A DNA stretch of 64,000 nt from positions 1 to 64,000 of the forward strand of contig DAIDHD010000046.1 of the NCBI GenBank assembly GCA_027459765.1, given 5' to 3'. Position 1 is the first letter of the stretch, and every line of letters begins with the position of its first letter. The DNA comes from Gammaproteobacteria bacterium (GTDB lineage Bacteria > Pseudomonadota > Gammaproteobacteria > Steroidobacterales > Steroidobacteraceae). Positions 8,400 to 15,978 of the stretch are shown here, piece by piece. Made by a program: the position numbers and the translations under genes. Under the pieces are notes generated by a model. That model was not told the origin of the DNA. It saw only the letters and a program-made list of their open reading frames with translations, and searched no databases.

Positions 8400-9556
8400 T
8401 GGCCGCTCTTCCCTGGATCAAGCTCAAGTCGGCCGCGGCCGGGCCTCAAGCGTTCCGTCGCATGATCGGAGAGGCCGATCCCAAGGCGAAAGCCGGCGAC
8501 CTCGTCGCCGTGCTCGACAAAAACGGAGCGCCTTACGGCGTGGCTCTTTACAATCCGAAGAGCCTCAAGGCGCTGCGGCTGCTGACACGGCAAGTGGAGG
8601 GCTTCGACGCCGACGCCTTCTTCGAGGAGCGGCTGTCGCGCGCCTTCGAGCTGCGCCGCGAGCTTTTCGCCCTGGACGCCGTCACCGACGCCTATCGCGT
8701 CGTCCACGACCAGGGCGATGGGCTGCCCGGCCTGGTCATAGACCGCTACGGCGATTACTTCGTGCTGGAGTTCTATTCGCTGGGGATGTTCCGCCAGGCG
8801 GAGCGCCTGGAGCGGCTCATCCAGGCAAGGTTTCCCAAAGCGCGCTTCACGCGCCGCGCCAGCCAATATACCGAGACGATGGAAGGTTTCCGCATCGAGG
8901 AAACCGAGCCGACCAAAGTGCGCGTGCGCGAGAACGGCGTGGCTTTCGAGGTCCATCCGACCGGCGGCTATAAGACCGGATTTTTCTGCGACCAGCGCGA
9001 CAACCGGCTGGCCGCGGCGGCGTTGGCGAAGGGCCGGCGCGTGCTCGACGTCTGCAGCTACACCGGGGGCTTCGGCATCTATGCCAAGAAGCTCGGAGAG
9101 GCGGCGGAGGTGACCTGCGTCGAGCTCGATGCCGAGGCCTGCGCGCTTTCCAAGCGCAACGCCAACATCAACCAGGTCGCCATCGACGCCGTCTGCGTCG
9201 ACGCTTTTCCCTATCTGCGCCAGATGGCCGCCAACGGGCAAAAGTATGGCCTGCTCATCCTCGATCCCTACAAGCTGATCGCCTCGCGCGAGACCTACGA
9301 CTTCGGCCGGCGCAAATACATCGACTTCAACCGCCTGGCCTTGGCCCTCGTCGAGGACGGCGGGTTTTTCTTGACCTGCTCCTGCAGCGGCTTGCTGCCG
9401 TGGGACGACTTTCAGCAGATTCTCCGCACGGCGGCGGGCTCCGCGGGACGCCGCGTCCAAATATTTCGCAAGTCGGGCGCCGGCATCGACCACCCCGTGG
9501 CGGCGGATTATCCCGAGGGCGAGTATTTGAAGGCTCTCTGGTGCCGGGTCTTCTAG
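8399..9556 (+). CDS. RlmI-type class I SAM rRNA methyltransferase
   Basis: A 385-residue enzyme with an N-terminal PUA-like region (about 1-80), an EEHUD-like middle domain, and a Rossmann methyltransferase domain with motif I VLDVCSYTGGFGIYA and the acidic CVELDAEA that binds SAM. This is the arrangement of the RlmI (23S rRNA m5C1962) family. The catalytic-region motif IV reads DPYKL where the family normally has DPPxF, while the second cysteine motif TCSCSG is kept. The GTG start overlaps the MltB stop by one base. Either an rRNA m5C enzyme or a paralogue with another target. Confidence 0.75.
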   Translation: MAALPWIKLKSAAAGPQAFRRMIGEADPKAKAGDLVAVLDKNGAPYGVALYNPKSLKALRLLTRQVEGFDADAFFEERLSRAFELRRELFALDAVTDAYRVVHDQGDGLPGLVIDRYGDYFVLEFYSLGMFRQAERLERLIQARFPKARFTRRASQYTETMEGFRIEETEPTKVRVRENGVAFEVHPTGGYKTGFFCDQRDNRLAAAALAKGRRVLDVCSYTGGFGIYAKKLGEAAEVTCVELDAEACALSKRNANINQVAIDAVCVDAFPYLRQMAANGQKYGLLILDPYKLIASRETYDFGRRKYIDFNRLALALVEDGGFFLTCSCSGLLPWDDFQQILRTAAGSAGRRVQIFRKSGAGIDHPVAADYPEGEYLKALWCRVF

Positions 9557-9557
9557 G

Positions 9558-9616
9558 GGTGTCAGACGTTGACTTGTTGACTTGTCGGACGAGTCAACAA
9601 GTCAACGTCTGACACC
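9558..9616. repeat. 59-base palindrome with GGTGTCAG/CTGACACC ends, copy A
   Basis: Perfect 25-base inverted arms (9558-9582 and 9592-9616), whose nine-base centre also pairs, form an almost complete hairpin beginning one base after the RlmI stop codon. Each arm holds two tandem copies of GTTGACTT or its complement. There is no T tract, so it is either a hairpin that ends or protects mRNA or a REP-like mobile element. It shares its end sequences with 15861-15929. Confidence 0.85.
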
Positions 9617-9628
9617 GCCGGGCGCCGG

Positions 9629-9991
9629 TTAATCGGCTTCCCGCTCGCCGTCGCAGGCGCCGAGCAGCGCGCAGACGGCCTCTCGCGAGAACGGCTTGAG
9701 CAGGATCGGCTCCAGGCCGCAGCGGCGCGCGCGCTCTTCCTGCGTCGAGCTTCCGGACATAAGGACGACGGAGAGAGACGGCCGCAGGCGCCGAAGCCTG
9801 CGCGCCAGTCCGATGCCGTCGGCCGAGCCCAGGTGCACGTCGACGAATGCGACGCGAAAGGCGCCGTTCTTGGCGTGCGCGACGGCCTCCACGGGGCCTT
9901 GGCAGAGCGTCGCGCGCCAGCCTTCCTTGCGCAAGACGCTGTGAAGCAGCGCACGGATCGCCTCGTCGTCGTCGATGATCAGCGCGTCCAC
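9629..9991 (-). CDS. Stand-alone response-regulator receiver domain
   Basis: A 120-residue CheY-like receiver with no output domain. The acidic pocket is IDDDE near residue 7, the phospho-acceptor aspartate is in FVDVHLG near residue 51, the switch serine is in LMSGSS, and the conserved lysine is in LLKPF. Such proteins relay phosphate between partners or act by protein binding. The start is a GTG six bases after a TATAGT -10 element, so the mRNA appears leaderless. No kinase is adjacent; the PAS kinase at 1157-2680 is one possible partner, by inference only. Confidence 0.85.
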   Translation of the reverse strand: MDALIIDDDEAIRALLHSVLRKEGWRATLCQGPVEAVAHAKNGAFRVAFVDVHLGSADGIGLARRLRRLRPSLSVVLMSGSSTQEERARRCGLEPILLKPFSREAVCALLGACDGEREAD

Positions 9992-9997
9992 TCAGCC

Positions 9998-10026
9998 ACT
10001 ATAGGCAATCAAATTTACAAAATCAA
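9998..10026 (-). promoter_or_regulatory. Promoter TTGATT-17-TATAGT for receiver gene
   Basis: On the minus strand TTGATT and TATAGT are separated by exactly 17 bases, and the GTG start codon follows the -10 after six bases (GGCTGA). This is the clearest two-element example of the leaderless arrangement in the window. Confidence 0.7.
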
Positions 10027-10083
10027 TGTGATTAATGTCACATCCGGAGCTTGAATGGCCGCCCCCACCCGCCCGATTTTTTG

Positions 10084-10089
10084 TATGGT
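10084..10089 (+). promoter_or_regulatory. -10 element (TATGGT) before phosphatase gene
   Basis: TATGGT ends six bases before the ATG at 10096; no ribosome binding site is visible. Confidence 0.45.
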
Positions 10090-10095
10090 GGACCC

Positions 10096-10665
10096 ATGAT
10101 CTTTCTCGCGCTGGCCTGCCTCTGCGGCGGCGCCTTCGCAAGCCCCGCGACAAGCCCCGCTCGCGCGCAGCTCACTGCCCAAGCCGCCGTCCGGGAGTTT
10201 CGCGGCGGCGCCGGCCGCGTGCGCAACCTGCACCTCGTCGAGCCCGGCCTCTGGCGCTCGGGTCGGCCCGGGAAGGACTCTTACGGGCAACTCTCCGCCA
10301 TGGGCGTCAAGACGATCCTCAACCTGGAGGGCCGGCGGGTGGCCGGGAGCGAGCGCGTCCGCGCCGCGAGATTTCCCGAGATCACGGTGGTCAACGTGCC
10401 GATGAGCGGGTTCCACCAGCCGTCCTTTGCCCAGCTCGACGCCGCCTTGAGCGTGCTGGACGGCGCCCCCCGCCCGATCCTCGTCCACTGCCGAAACGGC
10501 CAGGACCGCACCGGCGTCGTCGTCGCCGCCTACCGCGTCGTTTCGGAGCATCGCCCGATTCCCGACGCGGTTCGGGAAGCGCGTTCGTTCCACTGCTGCC
10601 ACTTCGTCACCTTCGACCTCGAGCGCCTGCTTTCCCGCTACCGCGCCTACCGCCTGGGACGCTAG
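10096..10665 (+). CDS. Exported protein tyrosine/dual-specificity-like phosphatase
   Basis: A 189-residue protein with a short Sec signal (MIFLALACLCGGAFA) followed by a cysteine-phosphatase domain. The P-loop VHCRNGQDRTG gives the HCx5R active site near residue 137, and the earlier NLEGRR and FPEITVVNVP fit the general-acid side of the DSP/tyrosine phosphatase fold. It would remove phosphate from a periplasmic protein, lipid or inositol-type substrate. The frame opens earlier at 10051, but the signal peptide and the -10 element fix the start here. It lies 18 bases before the Mur-ligase gene, which has its own -10 element. Confidence 0.8.
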   Translation: MIFLALACLCGGAFASPATSPARAQLTAQAAVREFRGGAGRVRNLHLVEPGLWRSGRPGKDSYGQLSAMGVKTILNLEGRRVAGSERVRAARFPEITVVNVPMSGFHQPSFAQLDAALSVLDGAPRPILVHCRNGQDRTGVVVAAYRVVSEHRPIPDAVREARSFHCCHFVTFDLERLLSRYRAYRLGR

Positions 10666-10671
10666 GCGAGA

Positions 10672-10677
10672 TATAAT
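10672..10677 (+). promoter_or_regulatory. -10 element (TATAAT) before Mur ligase gene
   Basis: A perfect TATAAT lies six bases before the ATG at 10684, in the short gap after the phosphatase stop. Confidence 0.6.
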
Positions 10678-10683
10678 CCCTCG

Positions 10684-12051
10684 ATGGGCAAGGCAGGCGC
10701 GATCCATTTCGTCGGCGTCGCCGGGACGGGCATGAGCGCCCTGGCCCAACTGCGCGCCATGGCCGGAGAGACCGTCACCGGCTCCGACCGGCTCGCCGAC
10801 CGCGAGGCCTTGGGGGACGCCGGCCGGCGGCTGGCCTCGGCCGGCATCCGGCTCTTCGCGCAAGACGGCAGCGCCGTCTCCCGCGCCACGGCCCGCGTCG
10901 TCGTCTCGACGGCCATAGAGAAGGACAATCTCGACTTGCGCCGGGCTTCGGAGCTCGGAGTGCCCGTCGTCCACCGCGCCGACGAACTGGCGGCGCTCGC
11001 CGCCTCGCAGCGCTGCCTGGCGGTGGCCGGGACCAGCGGCAAGTCGACCGTCACGGCCATGGTCTTCCACATCCTGAGCCGCGCCGGACGCGACCCATCC
11101 TTGGTCGCCGGCGCCAACCTCCCGGAACTGCGCCGCCGGGGACTGGTGGGCAACGCCTGGCGCGGGGGCTCCGACCTGCTCGTCATCGAAGCCGACGAAA
11201 GCGACGGCACGCTCACGCGCTATCAGCCGTGGCTCGGGCTGTTGCTCAACGTGAGCAAGGATCACAAGGAGATGCCGGAGCTGCTGTCGCTCTTCGGCGC
11301 CTTCCGCAGCCGCAGCGCGCGCTTCGTGGTCAGCGCCGACGAGCCCGAATTGTCGGCCTTCCAGAAGGGCGCGGCGACGTTCGGATTCTCCGGCGGCGAC
11401 CTGCGCGGCGAGGGGCTGGAACTATCGGCGTCGGGAAGCTCCTTTCGAGCGGGGGGCGCGAGCTTTCGCCTGCGCGTACCCGGGGCGCACAACGCGCAAA
11501 ACGCCCTGGCCGCGGCGGCCGCTTGCCGCGAGACGGGGGTTTTCCCGGCCGAGTCGGCGGCGGCGCTGGAGACGTTCGAGGGCGTCGGCCGCCGCTTCGA
11601 GCTCGTGGGCGAGGCTGGCGGGGTGCGCGTGATCGACGACTTCGCCCACAATCCCCAGAAGGTCCGCGCCGCCCTTGCCGCCGCCGGCCTCGGCGCGCGG
11701 CGGGTGCTGGCGGTCTTCCAACTGCATGGATTCGCGCCGGCGCGCTTCCTCAAGAACGAGTTCGTCGAGGCCTTCTCCGAGGGACTGCGGCCTCAGGACA
11801 TCCTGTGGCTGCCCGAGATCTACTACGCCGGCGGCACCGCTTCCAAGGACGTCTCGGCGCGCGACTACGTGGCCCCGATCGCGGCCCGCGGGCGGATCGT
11901 CCGCTACGCCGCCGCGCGCGACTCGATCATCCCCGAGCTCGGGACGGAGGCCCGTCCGGGCGACCTCGTGCTCGTCATGGGGGCCCGCGATCCGAGCCTC
12001 GGCGACTTTGCCGCCCGCATCCTTAAAGAGCTAGAATCGCGGCAGCAATAA
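10684..12051 (+). CDS. mpl: Mur ligase of the Mpl/MurC type
   Basis: A 455-residue three-domain Mur ligase: an N-terminal Rossmann domain binding UDP-MurNAc (GVAGTGMSALA), a central ATPase domain with P-loop AGTSGKSTVTAM and the EADESDGT metal site, and a C-terminal domain beginning at DDFAHNPQKV. MurC adds L-alanine to UDP-MurNAc, while Mpl reattaches the recycled tripeptide. Neighbouring AmgK-MurU-like and MltB genes favour the recycling ligase Mpl, but I cannot exclude MurC. The protein is cytoplasmic. The downstream lipoprotein follows after 13 bases. Confidence 0.75.
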   Translation: MGKAGAIHFVGVAGTGMSALAQLRAMAGETVTGSDRLADREALGDAGRRLASAGIRLFAQDGSAVSRATARVVVSTAIEKDNLDLRRASELGVPVVHRADELAALAASQRCLAVAGTSGKSTVTAMVFHILSRAGRDPSLVAGANLPELRRRGLVGNAWRGGSDLLVIEADESDGTLTRYQPWLGLLLNVSKDHKEMPELLSLFGAFRSRSARFVVSADEPELSAFQKGAATFGFSGGDLRGEGLELSASGSSFRAGGASFRLRVPGAHNAQNALAAAAACRETGVFPAESAAALETFEGVGRRFELVGEAGGVRVIDDFAHNPQKVRAALAAAGLGARRVLAVFQLHGFAPARFLKNEFVEAFSEGLRPQDILWLPEIYYAGGTASKDVSARDYVAPIAARGRIVRYAAARDSIIPELGTEARPGDLVLVMGARDPSLGDFAARILKELESRQQ

Positions 12052-12064
12052 AGGAGGAGTTCCC

Positions 12065-12403
12065 TTGAAGAAAGCTCTGCTGCTGTGCGCCGTGTCCCTC
12101 GGCTTTTCAGGCTGCATCACGCTCGGCCACCCGTTCTCGGTCGGACAGATCCCGCGCATCCAGATCGGACAGACCACGGAAAGCCAGCTGGTCTCCATGT
12201 TCGGGCAGCCCTACCGCCGGGGCCTCGAGGACGGCGACGAGACCGCCACGTGGCTCCATTATCACGTCAACGTCCTGGGCAACGAGCGCACGCGCGACCT
12301 CTACGTACGATTCAACTCCAACGGAACCGTCAAGTCCTACTCCTTCAACTCGACGATCCCCTCGGACCAGGCCGCACTCCAAAGCGGCCGCGCGGCCAAG
12401 TAG
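12065..12403 (+). CDS. BamE/SmpA-like outer-membrane lipoprotein
   Basis: A 112-residue lipoprotein: signal helix then lipobox LGFSGC, with the lipid-bearing cysteine near residue 17. The mature domain contains the SmpA/OmlA pattern IQIGQTTESQLVSMFGQPYR and a following beta region with DLYVRFNSNGTVKSYSF. In proteobacteria BamE helps the beta-barrel assembly machine; this one may do that or another envelope task. The start is a TTG, fixed by a strong AAAGGAGGAG five bases upstream and by the signal peptide. It lies 13 bases after the Mur ligase and is likely in its operon. Confidence 0.75.
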   Translation: MKKALLLCAVSLGFSGCITLGHPFSVGQIPRIQIGQTTESQLVSMFGQPYRRGLEDGDETATWLHYHVNVLGNERTRDLYVRFNSNGTVKSYSFNSTIPSDQAALQSGRAAK

Positions 12404-12486
12404 TCGCCCCGTCGTCACGCAACTGTCGACCGCCCGGCATGGCGCACGCCGCGGCGCGGGCGCTTACATACGGTTAGGAGGCGTCC

Positions 12487-13161
12487 ATGAAAGTCCTCAT
12501 CGTCGTCACGGGCCGCCAACAAGCGGCCGCGCCGTTCCCGCTCGAGGATTTCCAGGCGGTCTTGGAAGCTTTCAGGCGGGCCGGCGGGGAAACGGTCCTG
12601 GCCTCCCCCGGAGGCCGCAGCCCCCGGCCGGAGGCCGCCGCCTTGAGCCAGCCGCGCTCGCTGGGCTCGTTGGCGGACGACGAGCTGGATGGCTTTGACG
12701 CGGCTTTCTTGATGGACGGCGCCGGGGCCATGGACGACCTGGCGGACAGCCGCCACGCCGCCCGTGTCCTTGGGCATTTTCACCAACGCGGCAAGCCGAC
12801 GGGCGCCGTGGGCTTCGGCATCGCGGCCCTTTTGAGCGCGCGACAAGGCGCCCACTGGCCTTATCGCGGCTATGCCATGGCCGCGCCGGCCGAAATGGCC
12901 CAGGAGCTGCGGCGGGAAGGAGCCGTGGTCGGCGCGGTCTTGATCGAGGACCGGGAGCTCGTCTCGGGGCCGGACGCCGCCTCGGCCCTGGCCGTGGCCC
13001 AGAGCCTGGCGCGACGCGTCAACCTCGCTGCGGCCAGCGGCCCCGCAGCGGCTGCGACCAATGCAGGTCCGGCGAGCCCAAAAGCGAATCCGGCCGCCCT
13101 CCCCGTCCGCGCAAGCGGTGAGGACGCCGGTCGAGGCGCTTCTGCTGGCCTCGGCGCTTGA
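12487..13161 (+). CDS. DJ-1/PfpI-superfamily protein lacking the catalytic cysteine
   Basis: The first 185 residues have a DJ-1/PfpI or ES1-like Rossmann layout: KVLIVVTGRQ start, FDAAFLMDGAGAMDDL, and the nucleophile elbow region. The elbow reads AVGFGIAALL, so the cysteine expected after the strand is a glycine, and a peptidase or glyoxalase role is doubtful. Residues after about 180 become alanine- and proline-rich and unlike any domain; this tail overlaps an opposite-strand small frame with its own ribosome binding site (13019-13219). TAGGAGG sits just before the ATG. Function unknown. Confidence 0.6.
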   Translation: MKVLIVVTGRQQAAAPFPLEDFQAVLEAFRRAGGETVLASPGGRSPRPEAAALSQPRSLGSLADDELDGFDAAFLMDGAGAMDDLADSRHAARVLGHFHQRGKPTGAVGFGIAALLSARQGAHWPYRGYAMAAPAEMAQELRREGAVVGAVLIEDRELVSGPDAASALAVAQSLARRVNLAAASGPAAAATNAGPASPKANPAALPVRASGEDAGRGASAGLGA

Positions 13162-13219
13162 TGTCGTTGCTGAAGGCGATGCGGTAGGTCCCGAGCGACG
13201 CGGGGCTCTTCTTTTTCAT
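13019..13219 (-). CDS. Possible small basic protein, antisense to the DJ-1-like tail
   Basis: A 66-residue frame starting MKKKSPASLGTYRIAF, rich in arginine and lysine. It has a strong GGGGAGG five bases before its ATG, and it starts 19 bases after the stop of the alcohol dehydrogenase on the same strand, so it could be read from the same mRNA. The C-terminal half is arginine-, glycine- and proline-rich and may not fold. I recognise no family. The two frames overlap for 143 bases, so at least one end is probably misassigned. Confidence 0.35.
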   Translation of the reverse strand: MKKKSPASLGTYRIAFSNDIKRRGQQKRLDRRPHRLRGRGGRPDSLLGSPDLHWSQPLRGRWPQRG

Positions 13220-13238
13220 AAGGCCTCCCCTTTTCATT

Positions 13239-14243
13239 TTATCGCCCCGAGGCCCCTCCAGGCGTCGTCAAGACGGCCGCCCCCTCGACAAGTCCCCGCC
13301 TGAGCGCGTCCAACGCCTCGTTGGCCCGGTCGAGAGGAAACGGCGTCACGGAGGCGCGAACGGGAATGCGGCCGGCCAGGGCCAGGAACTCCTCTCCGTC
13401 GCGCCGCGTCAAGTTGGCCACGGAGCGCACGACGCGCTCGCGCCACAGCAGCGAATACGGGAAAGACGGCAGATCGCTCATGTGGATGCCGGCGCACACC
13501 ACGGTTCCCCCGGGGGCCACGGCGGCCAAGGCCGCGGGGACCAAGGCGCCGACGGGCGCGAAGATGATCGCGGCGTCGAGCTCTTCCGGGGGGCGCTCGT
13601 CGCAGCCTCCGGCCCAGCGCGCTCCGAGAGCGCGGGCGAACGCCTGGCCCTTCGCGTCCCCCGGCCGGGTGAAGGCGTAGACGTCGCGGGCCTGATGGCG
13701 CGCCACCTGGGCGACGATGTGCGCGGCGGCTCCGAAGCCGTAGAGGCCCAGCCGCCGGCCTTCGCCGGCCAGCCGCAGGCTGCGGTAGCCGATGAGCCCG
13801 GCGCATAAGAGGGGCGCCGACTCTTCGAAGGAAAACGGCTGCGGCAAGGCAAAGCAGTAGCGGGCGTCGGCGACGGCGAACTCGGCGTAGCCTCCGTCGA
13901 TCTGCCACCCCGTGAAGCGCGCGTTGAGGCAAAGGTTTTCGCGGCCTTCCCGGCAATAACGGCAGGTCCCGTCCGTCCAGCCCAGCCACGGCACGCCGAC
14001 GCGCTCGCCGATCGAGAAGCCCGCGGCGTTGGGTCCCAATGCCTCCACGGTTCCGGCGATCTCGTGCCCGAGGACCAGCGGAAGCTTGGGGTCCGGGAGC
14101 TCCCCGTCGGCCACGTGCAAATCGGTGCGGCAGACCCCGCAGGCCCGCACGCGCACGAGGAGCTGGCCCTCGCCCGGAACCGGGCGAGGGACCTCCGCGG
14201 CCTCCAGAGGCCGGCGAGCCGCACGCAGGAGCATGGCGCGCAT
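13239..14243 (-). CDS. Zinc-dependent alcohol dehydrogenase (AdhP-like MDR)
   Basis: A medium-chain dehydrogenase of about 334 residues. The catalytic zinc ligands lie in CGVCRTDLH and GHEIAGTVE. The structural-zinc loop is CRYCREGRENLC. The cofactor fold is marked by LGLYGFGAAAHIVAQ. This layout is typical of NAD(P)-dependent zinc alcohol dehydrogenases, sometimes annotated as zinc-binding ADH family proteins. It oxidises alcohols or reduces aldehydes in the cytoplasm; the substrate is not predictable. A TATAAT overlaps the upstream ATG at 14252 and points to the ATG at 14243 as the first codon of a leaderless mRNA. The gene is divergent from the EmrB-like pump. Confidence 0.85.
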   Translation of the reverse strand: MRAMLLRAARRPLEAAEVPRPVPGEGQLLVRVRACGVCRTDLHVADGELPDPKLPLVLGHEIAGTVEALGPNAAGFSIGERVGVPWLGWTDGTCRYCREGRENLCLNARFTGWQIDGGYAEFAVADARYCFALPQPFSFEESAPLLCAGLIGYRSLRLAGEGRRLGLYGFGAAAHIVAQVARHQARDVYAFTRPGDAKGQAFARALGARWAGGCDERPPEELDAAIIFAPVGALVPAALAAVAPGGTVVCAGIHMSDLPSFPYSLLWRERVVRSVANLTRRDGEEFLALAGRIPVRASVTPFPLDRANEALDALRRGLVEGAAVLTTPGGASGR

Positions 14244-14250
14244 CTTTTCC

Positions 14251-14256
14251 ATTATA
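14251..14256 (-). promoter_or_regulatory. -10 element (TATAAT) of alcohol dehydrogenase gene
   Basis: On the minus strand TATAAT overlaps the first possible ATG (14252) and stands seven bases before the second (14243), which argues that translation begins at the second. Confidence 0.5.
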
Positions 14257-14265
14257 AGGCACGGC

Positions 14266-14295
14266 TTGACAGGAAATGATTAGGCCCCTTACAAT
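14266..14295 (+). promoter_or_regulatory. Promoter TTGACA-18-TACAAT for EmrB-like pump
   Basis: A consensus TTGACA and TACAAT 18 bases apart end 14 bases before the ATG at 14310. It is back to back with the promoter of the divergent alcohol dehydrogenase gene, so one regulator could affect both. Confidence 0.75.
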
Positions 14296-14309
14296 ATGGC
14301 GACTAAATC

Positions 14310-15857
14310 ATGCCCGCCCCGAGCGCTCCCGCATGGAAGCCGAGACATTCGCCGTGGCTGATCACTATCGCCGTCATGCTGGCCACGTTCATGGAGGTCC
14401 TGGACACCTCCATCGCGAACGTGGCGCTTCCGCACATCGCCGGCAGCATGTCGGCGACCGTCGACGAATCCACCTGGGTGCTGACGAGCTACCTGGTCTC
14501 CAACGCCATCATCCTGGCGGCGGCGTCGTGGCTGGCGCGCTACTTCGGCCGCAAGCGCTACCTGGCGTTCTCAGTCGGCATCTTCGTCGCCGCTTCAGCG
14601 CTCTGCGGCATGGCGCAGAACATGCCCGAACTCATCATCGCGCGGATATTTCAGGGCCTGGGCGGCGGAGGCCTGCAACCGCTCGTGCAGGCCGTCTTGC
14701 TCGAGAGCTTTCCCGCCGAGGAACGAGGCGCCGCCATGGCGGCCTACGGCATGGGAATCGTCGTGGCCCCGATCATCGGGCCCACGGTCGGGGGCTGGAT
14801 CACGGACAACTATTCCTGGCGCTGGCTGTTCTATATCAATCTGCCGATCGGCGTCTTGGGCCTGATCCTCCAGCAGATGTTCCTGGAGGATCCGCCATGG
14901 CTGGCCCAGGGCCGCGCCGTCCGCATCGATTTCGTCGGATTCGGGGCCATGGCCGTGGGCATCGGCCTCCTGCAAGTGGTGCTCGATAAAGGACAGGAGC
15001 TCGATTGGTTCGGCTCGAACTTGATCCTGTGGGCGACGATCGTCTCCGTGTTTTTCCTCGTTTTCTTCGTGCTCTGGGAACTCAACACCAGGGAACCGAT
15101 CATGCATCTCAAGCTGCTCGCCAATCGCAATTTCGCGGCGGCGACGGCGATCATGGCCGTGATCGGCGCCATCCTTTACGGCACGACGGCCGTGCTGCCC
15201 ATCTTCATGCAGACACTGCTTGGTTATACGGCTTACCTCAGCGGCTTGGCGATGACGCCGCGCGGTATCGGGTCGTTCGTATCGATGATCGTGATCGGGC
15301 GCCTGATGGGGCGGGTGGACAACCGGTTCCTCATGGCCCTGGGGTTTCTCGGCATCGCCGCGACATGCCTCATCTTCAGCCATCTGACGCTGGAGATCAC
15401 GCGAGCCGACATCGCCTGGCCTCTCGTGCTCAACGGCCTGGCCCTCGCCTTTGTTTTCGTGCCCAACACCACGTTGTCGGTGGCGACGCTGCGCCAGGAG
15501 GAGATCAATCAGGCGGCGAGCATCTACAGCCTTCTACGCAACCTCGGCGCCAGCATCGGCATCTCGGTGCTCGTCGCCTTGCAGACGCGCGTCGCCCTGG
15601 CCCACCAAGTGACGCTGATCGGCCATCTGACTCCCTACGACCCCCAATTCATGGAACGGCTGCGGCTTTTGTCGCGACACCTCGGAATGGCGCGCGCCGA
15701 GGCCCTCATCTACCGCGAAGTCCTGGCCCAATCGACGATGCTCGCCTTCGACGATACCTTTCGGTGGATGGCCGCGATCTGCGTGGCCTGCGCGCCGCTG
15801 GTCATGCTCTTTCAAAAGGGGCACACGCCGAAGGGGGCCCACGTCGCGCTTGAATAA
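14310..15857 (+). CDS. DHA2-family (EmrB/QacA) multidrug efflux MFS protein
   Basis: A 515-residue, 14-helix MFS protein. The first helix carries the family motif LDTSIANVALPHIAG, followed by the loop motif RYFGRKRYL and GPTVGGWITDNYSWRWLF, all diagnostic of EmrB-type drug:H+ antiporters. EmrB normally works with the periplasmic adaptor EmrA and an outer-membrane channel, yet no adaptor gene lies beside it. It either uses distant partners or acts alone in the inner membrane. It is followed three bases after its stop by the second long palindrome. Confidence 0.9.
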   Translation: MPAPSAPAWKPRHSPWLITIAVMLATFMEVLDTSIANVALPHIAGSMSATVDESTWVLTSYLVSNAIILAAASWLARYFGRKRYLAFSVGIFVAASALCGMAQNMPELIIARIFQGLGGGGLQPLVQAVLLESFPAEERGAAMAAYGMGIVVAPIIGPTVGGWITDNYSWRWLFYINLPIGVLGLILQQMFLEDPPWLAQGRAVRIDFVGFGAMAVGIGLLQVVLDKGQELDWFGSNLILWATIVSVFFLVFFVLWELNTREPIMHLKLLANRNFAAATAIMAVIGAILYGTTAVLPIFMQTLLGYTAYLSGLAMTPRGIGSFVSMIVIGRLMGRVDNRFLMALGFLGIAATCLIFSHLTLEITRADIAWPLVLNGLALAFVFVPNTTLSVATLRQEEINQAASIYSLLRNLGASIGISVLVALQTRVALAHQVTLIGHLTPYDPQFMERLRLLSRHLGMARAEALIYREVLAQSTMLAFDDTFRWMAAICVACAPLVMLFQKGHTPKGAHVALE

Positions 15858-15860
15858 GAC

Positions 15861-15929
15861 TGGTGTCAGGCCTTGAAGTATTTGACGAATGGATCAGCGA
15901 AACGTCAAATACTTCAAGGCCTGACACCA
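15861..15929. repeat. 69-base palindrome with GGTGTCAG/CTGACACC ends, copy B
   Basis: Perfect 27-base arms (15861-15887 and 15903-15929) enclose a 15-base loop, starting three bases after the EmrB-like stop codon. The outermost bases are the same as in copy A (9558-9616) while the inner arms differ, which suggests a family with conserved ends rather than a simple duplication. Confidence 0.85.
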
Positions 15930-15978
15930 AAATTGGACGCCAAATTGCGATAATCGCATGGGAACCGGAGGAAACAGG

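Noticed and set aside
13233..14262. A second long minus-strand frame beside the alcohol dehydrogenase
   Set aside because: It is a shifted frame of the same gene, and the product is arginine/alanine-rich without MDR motifs.
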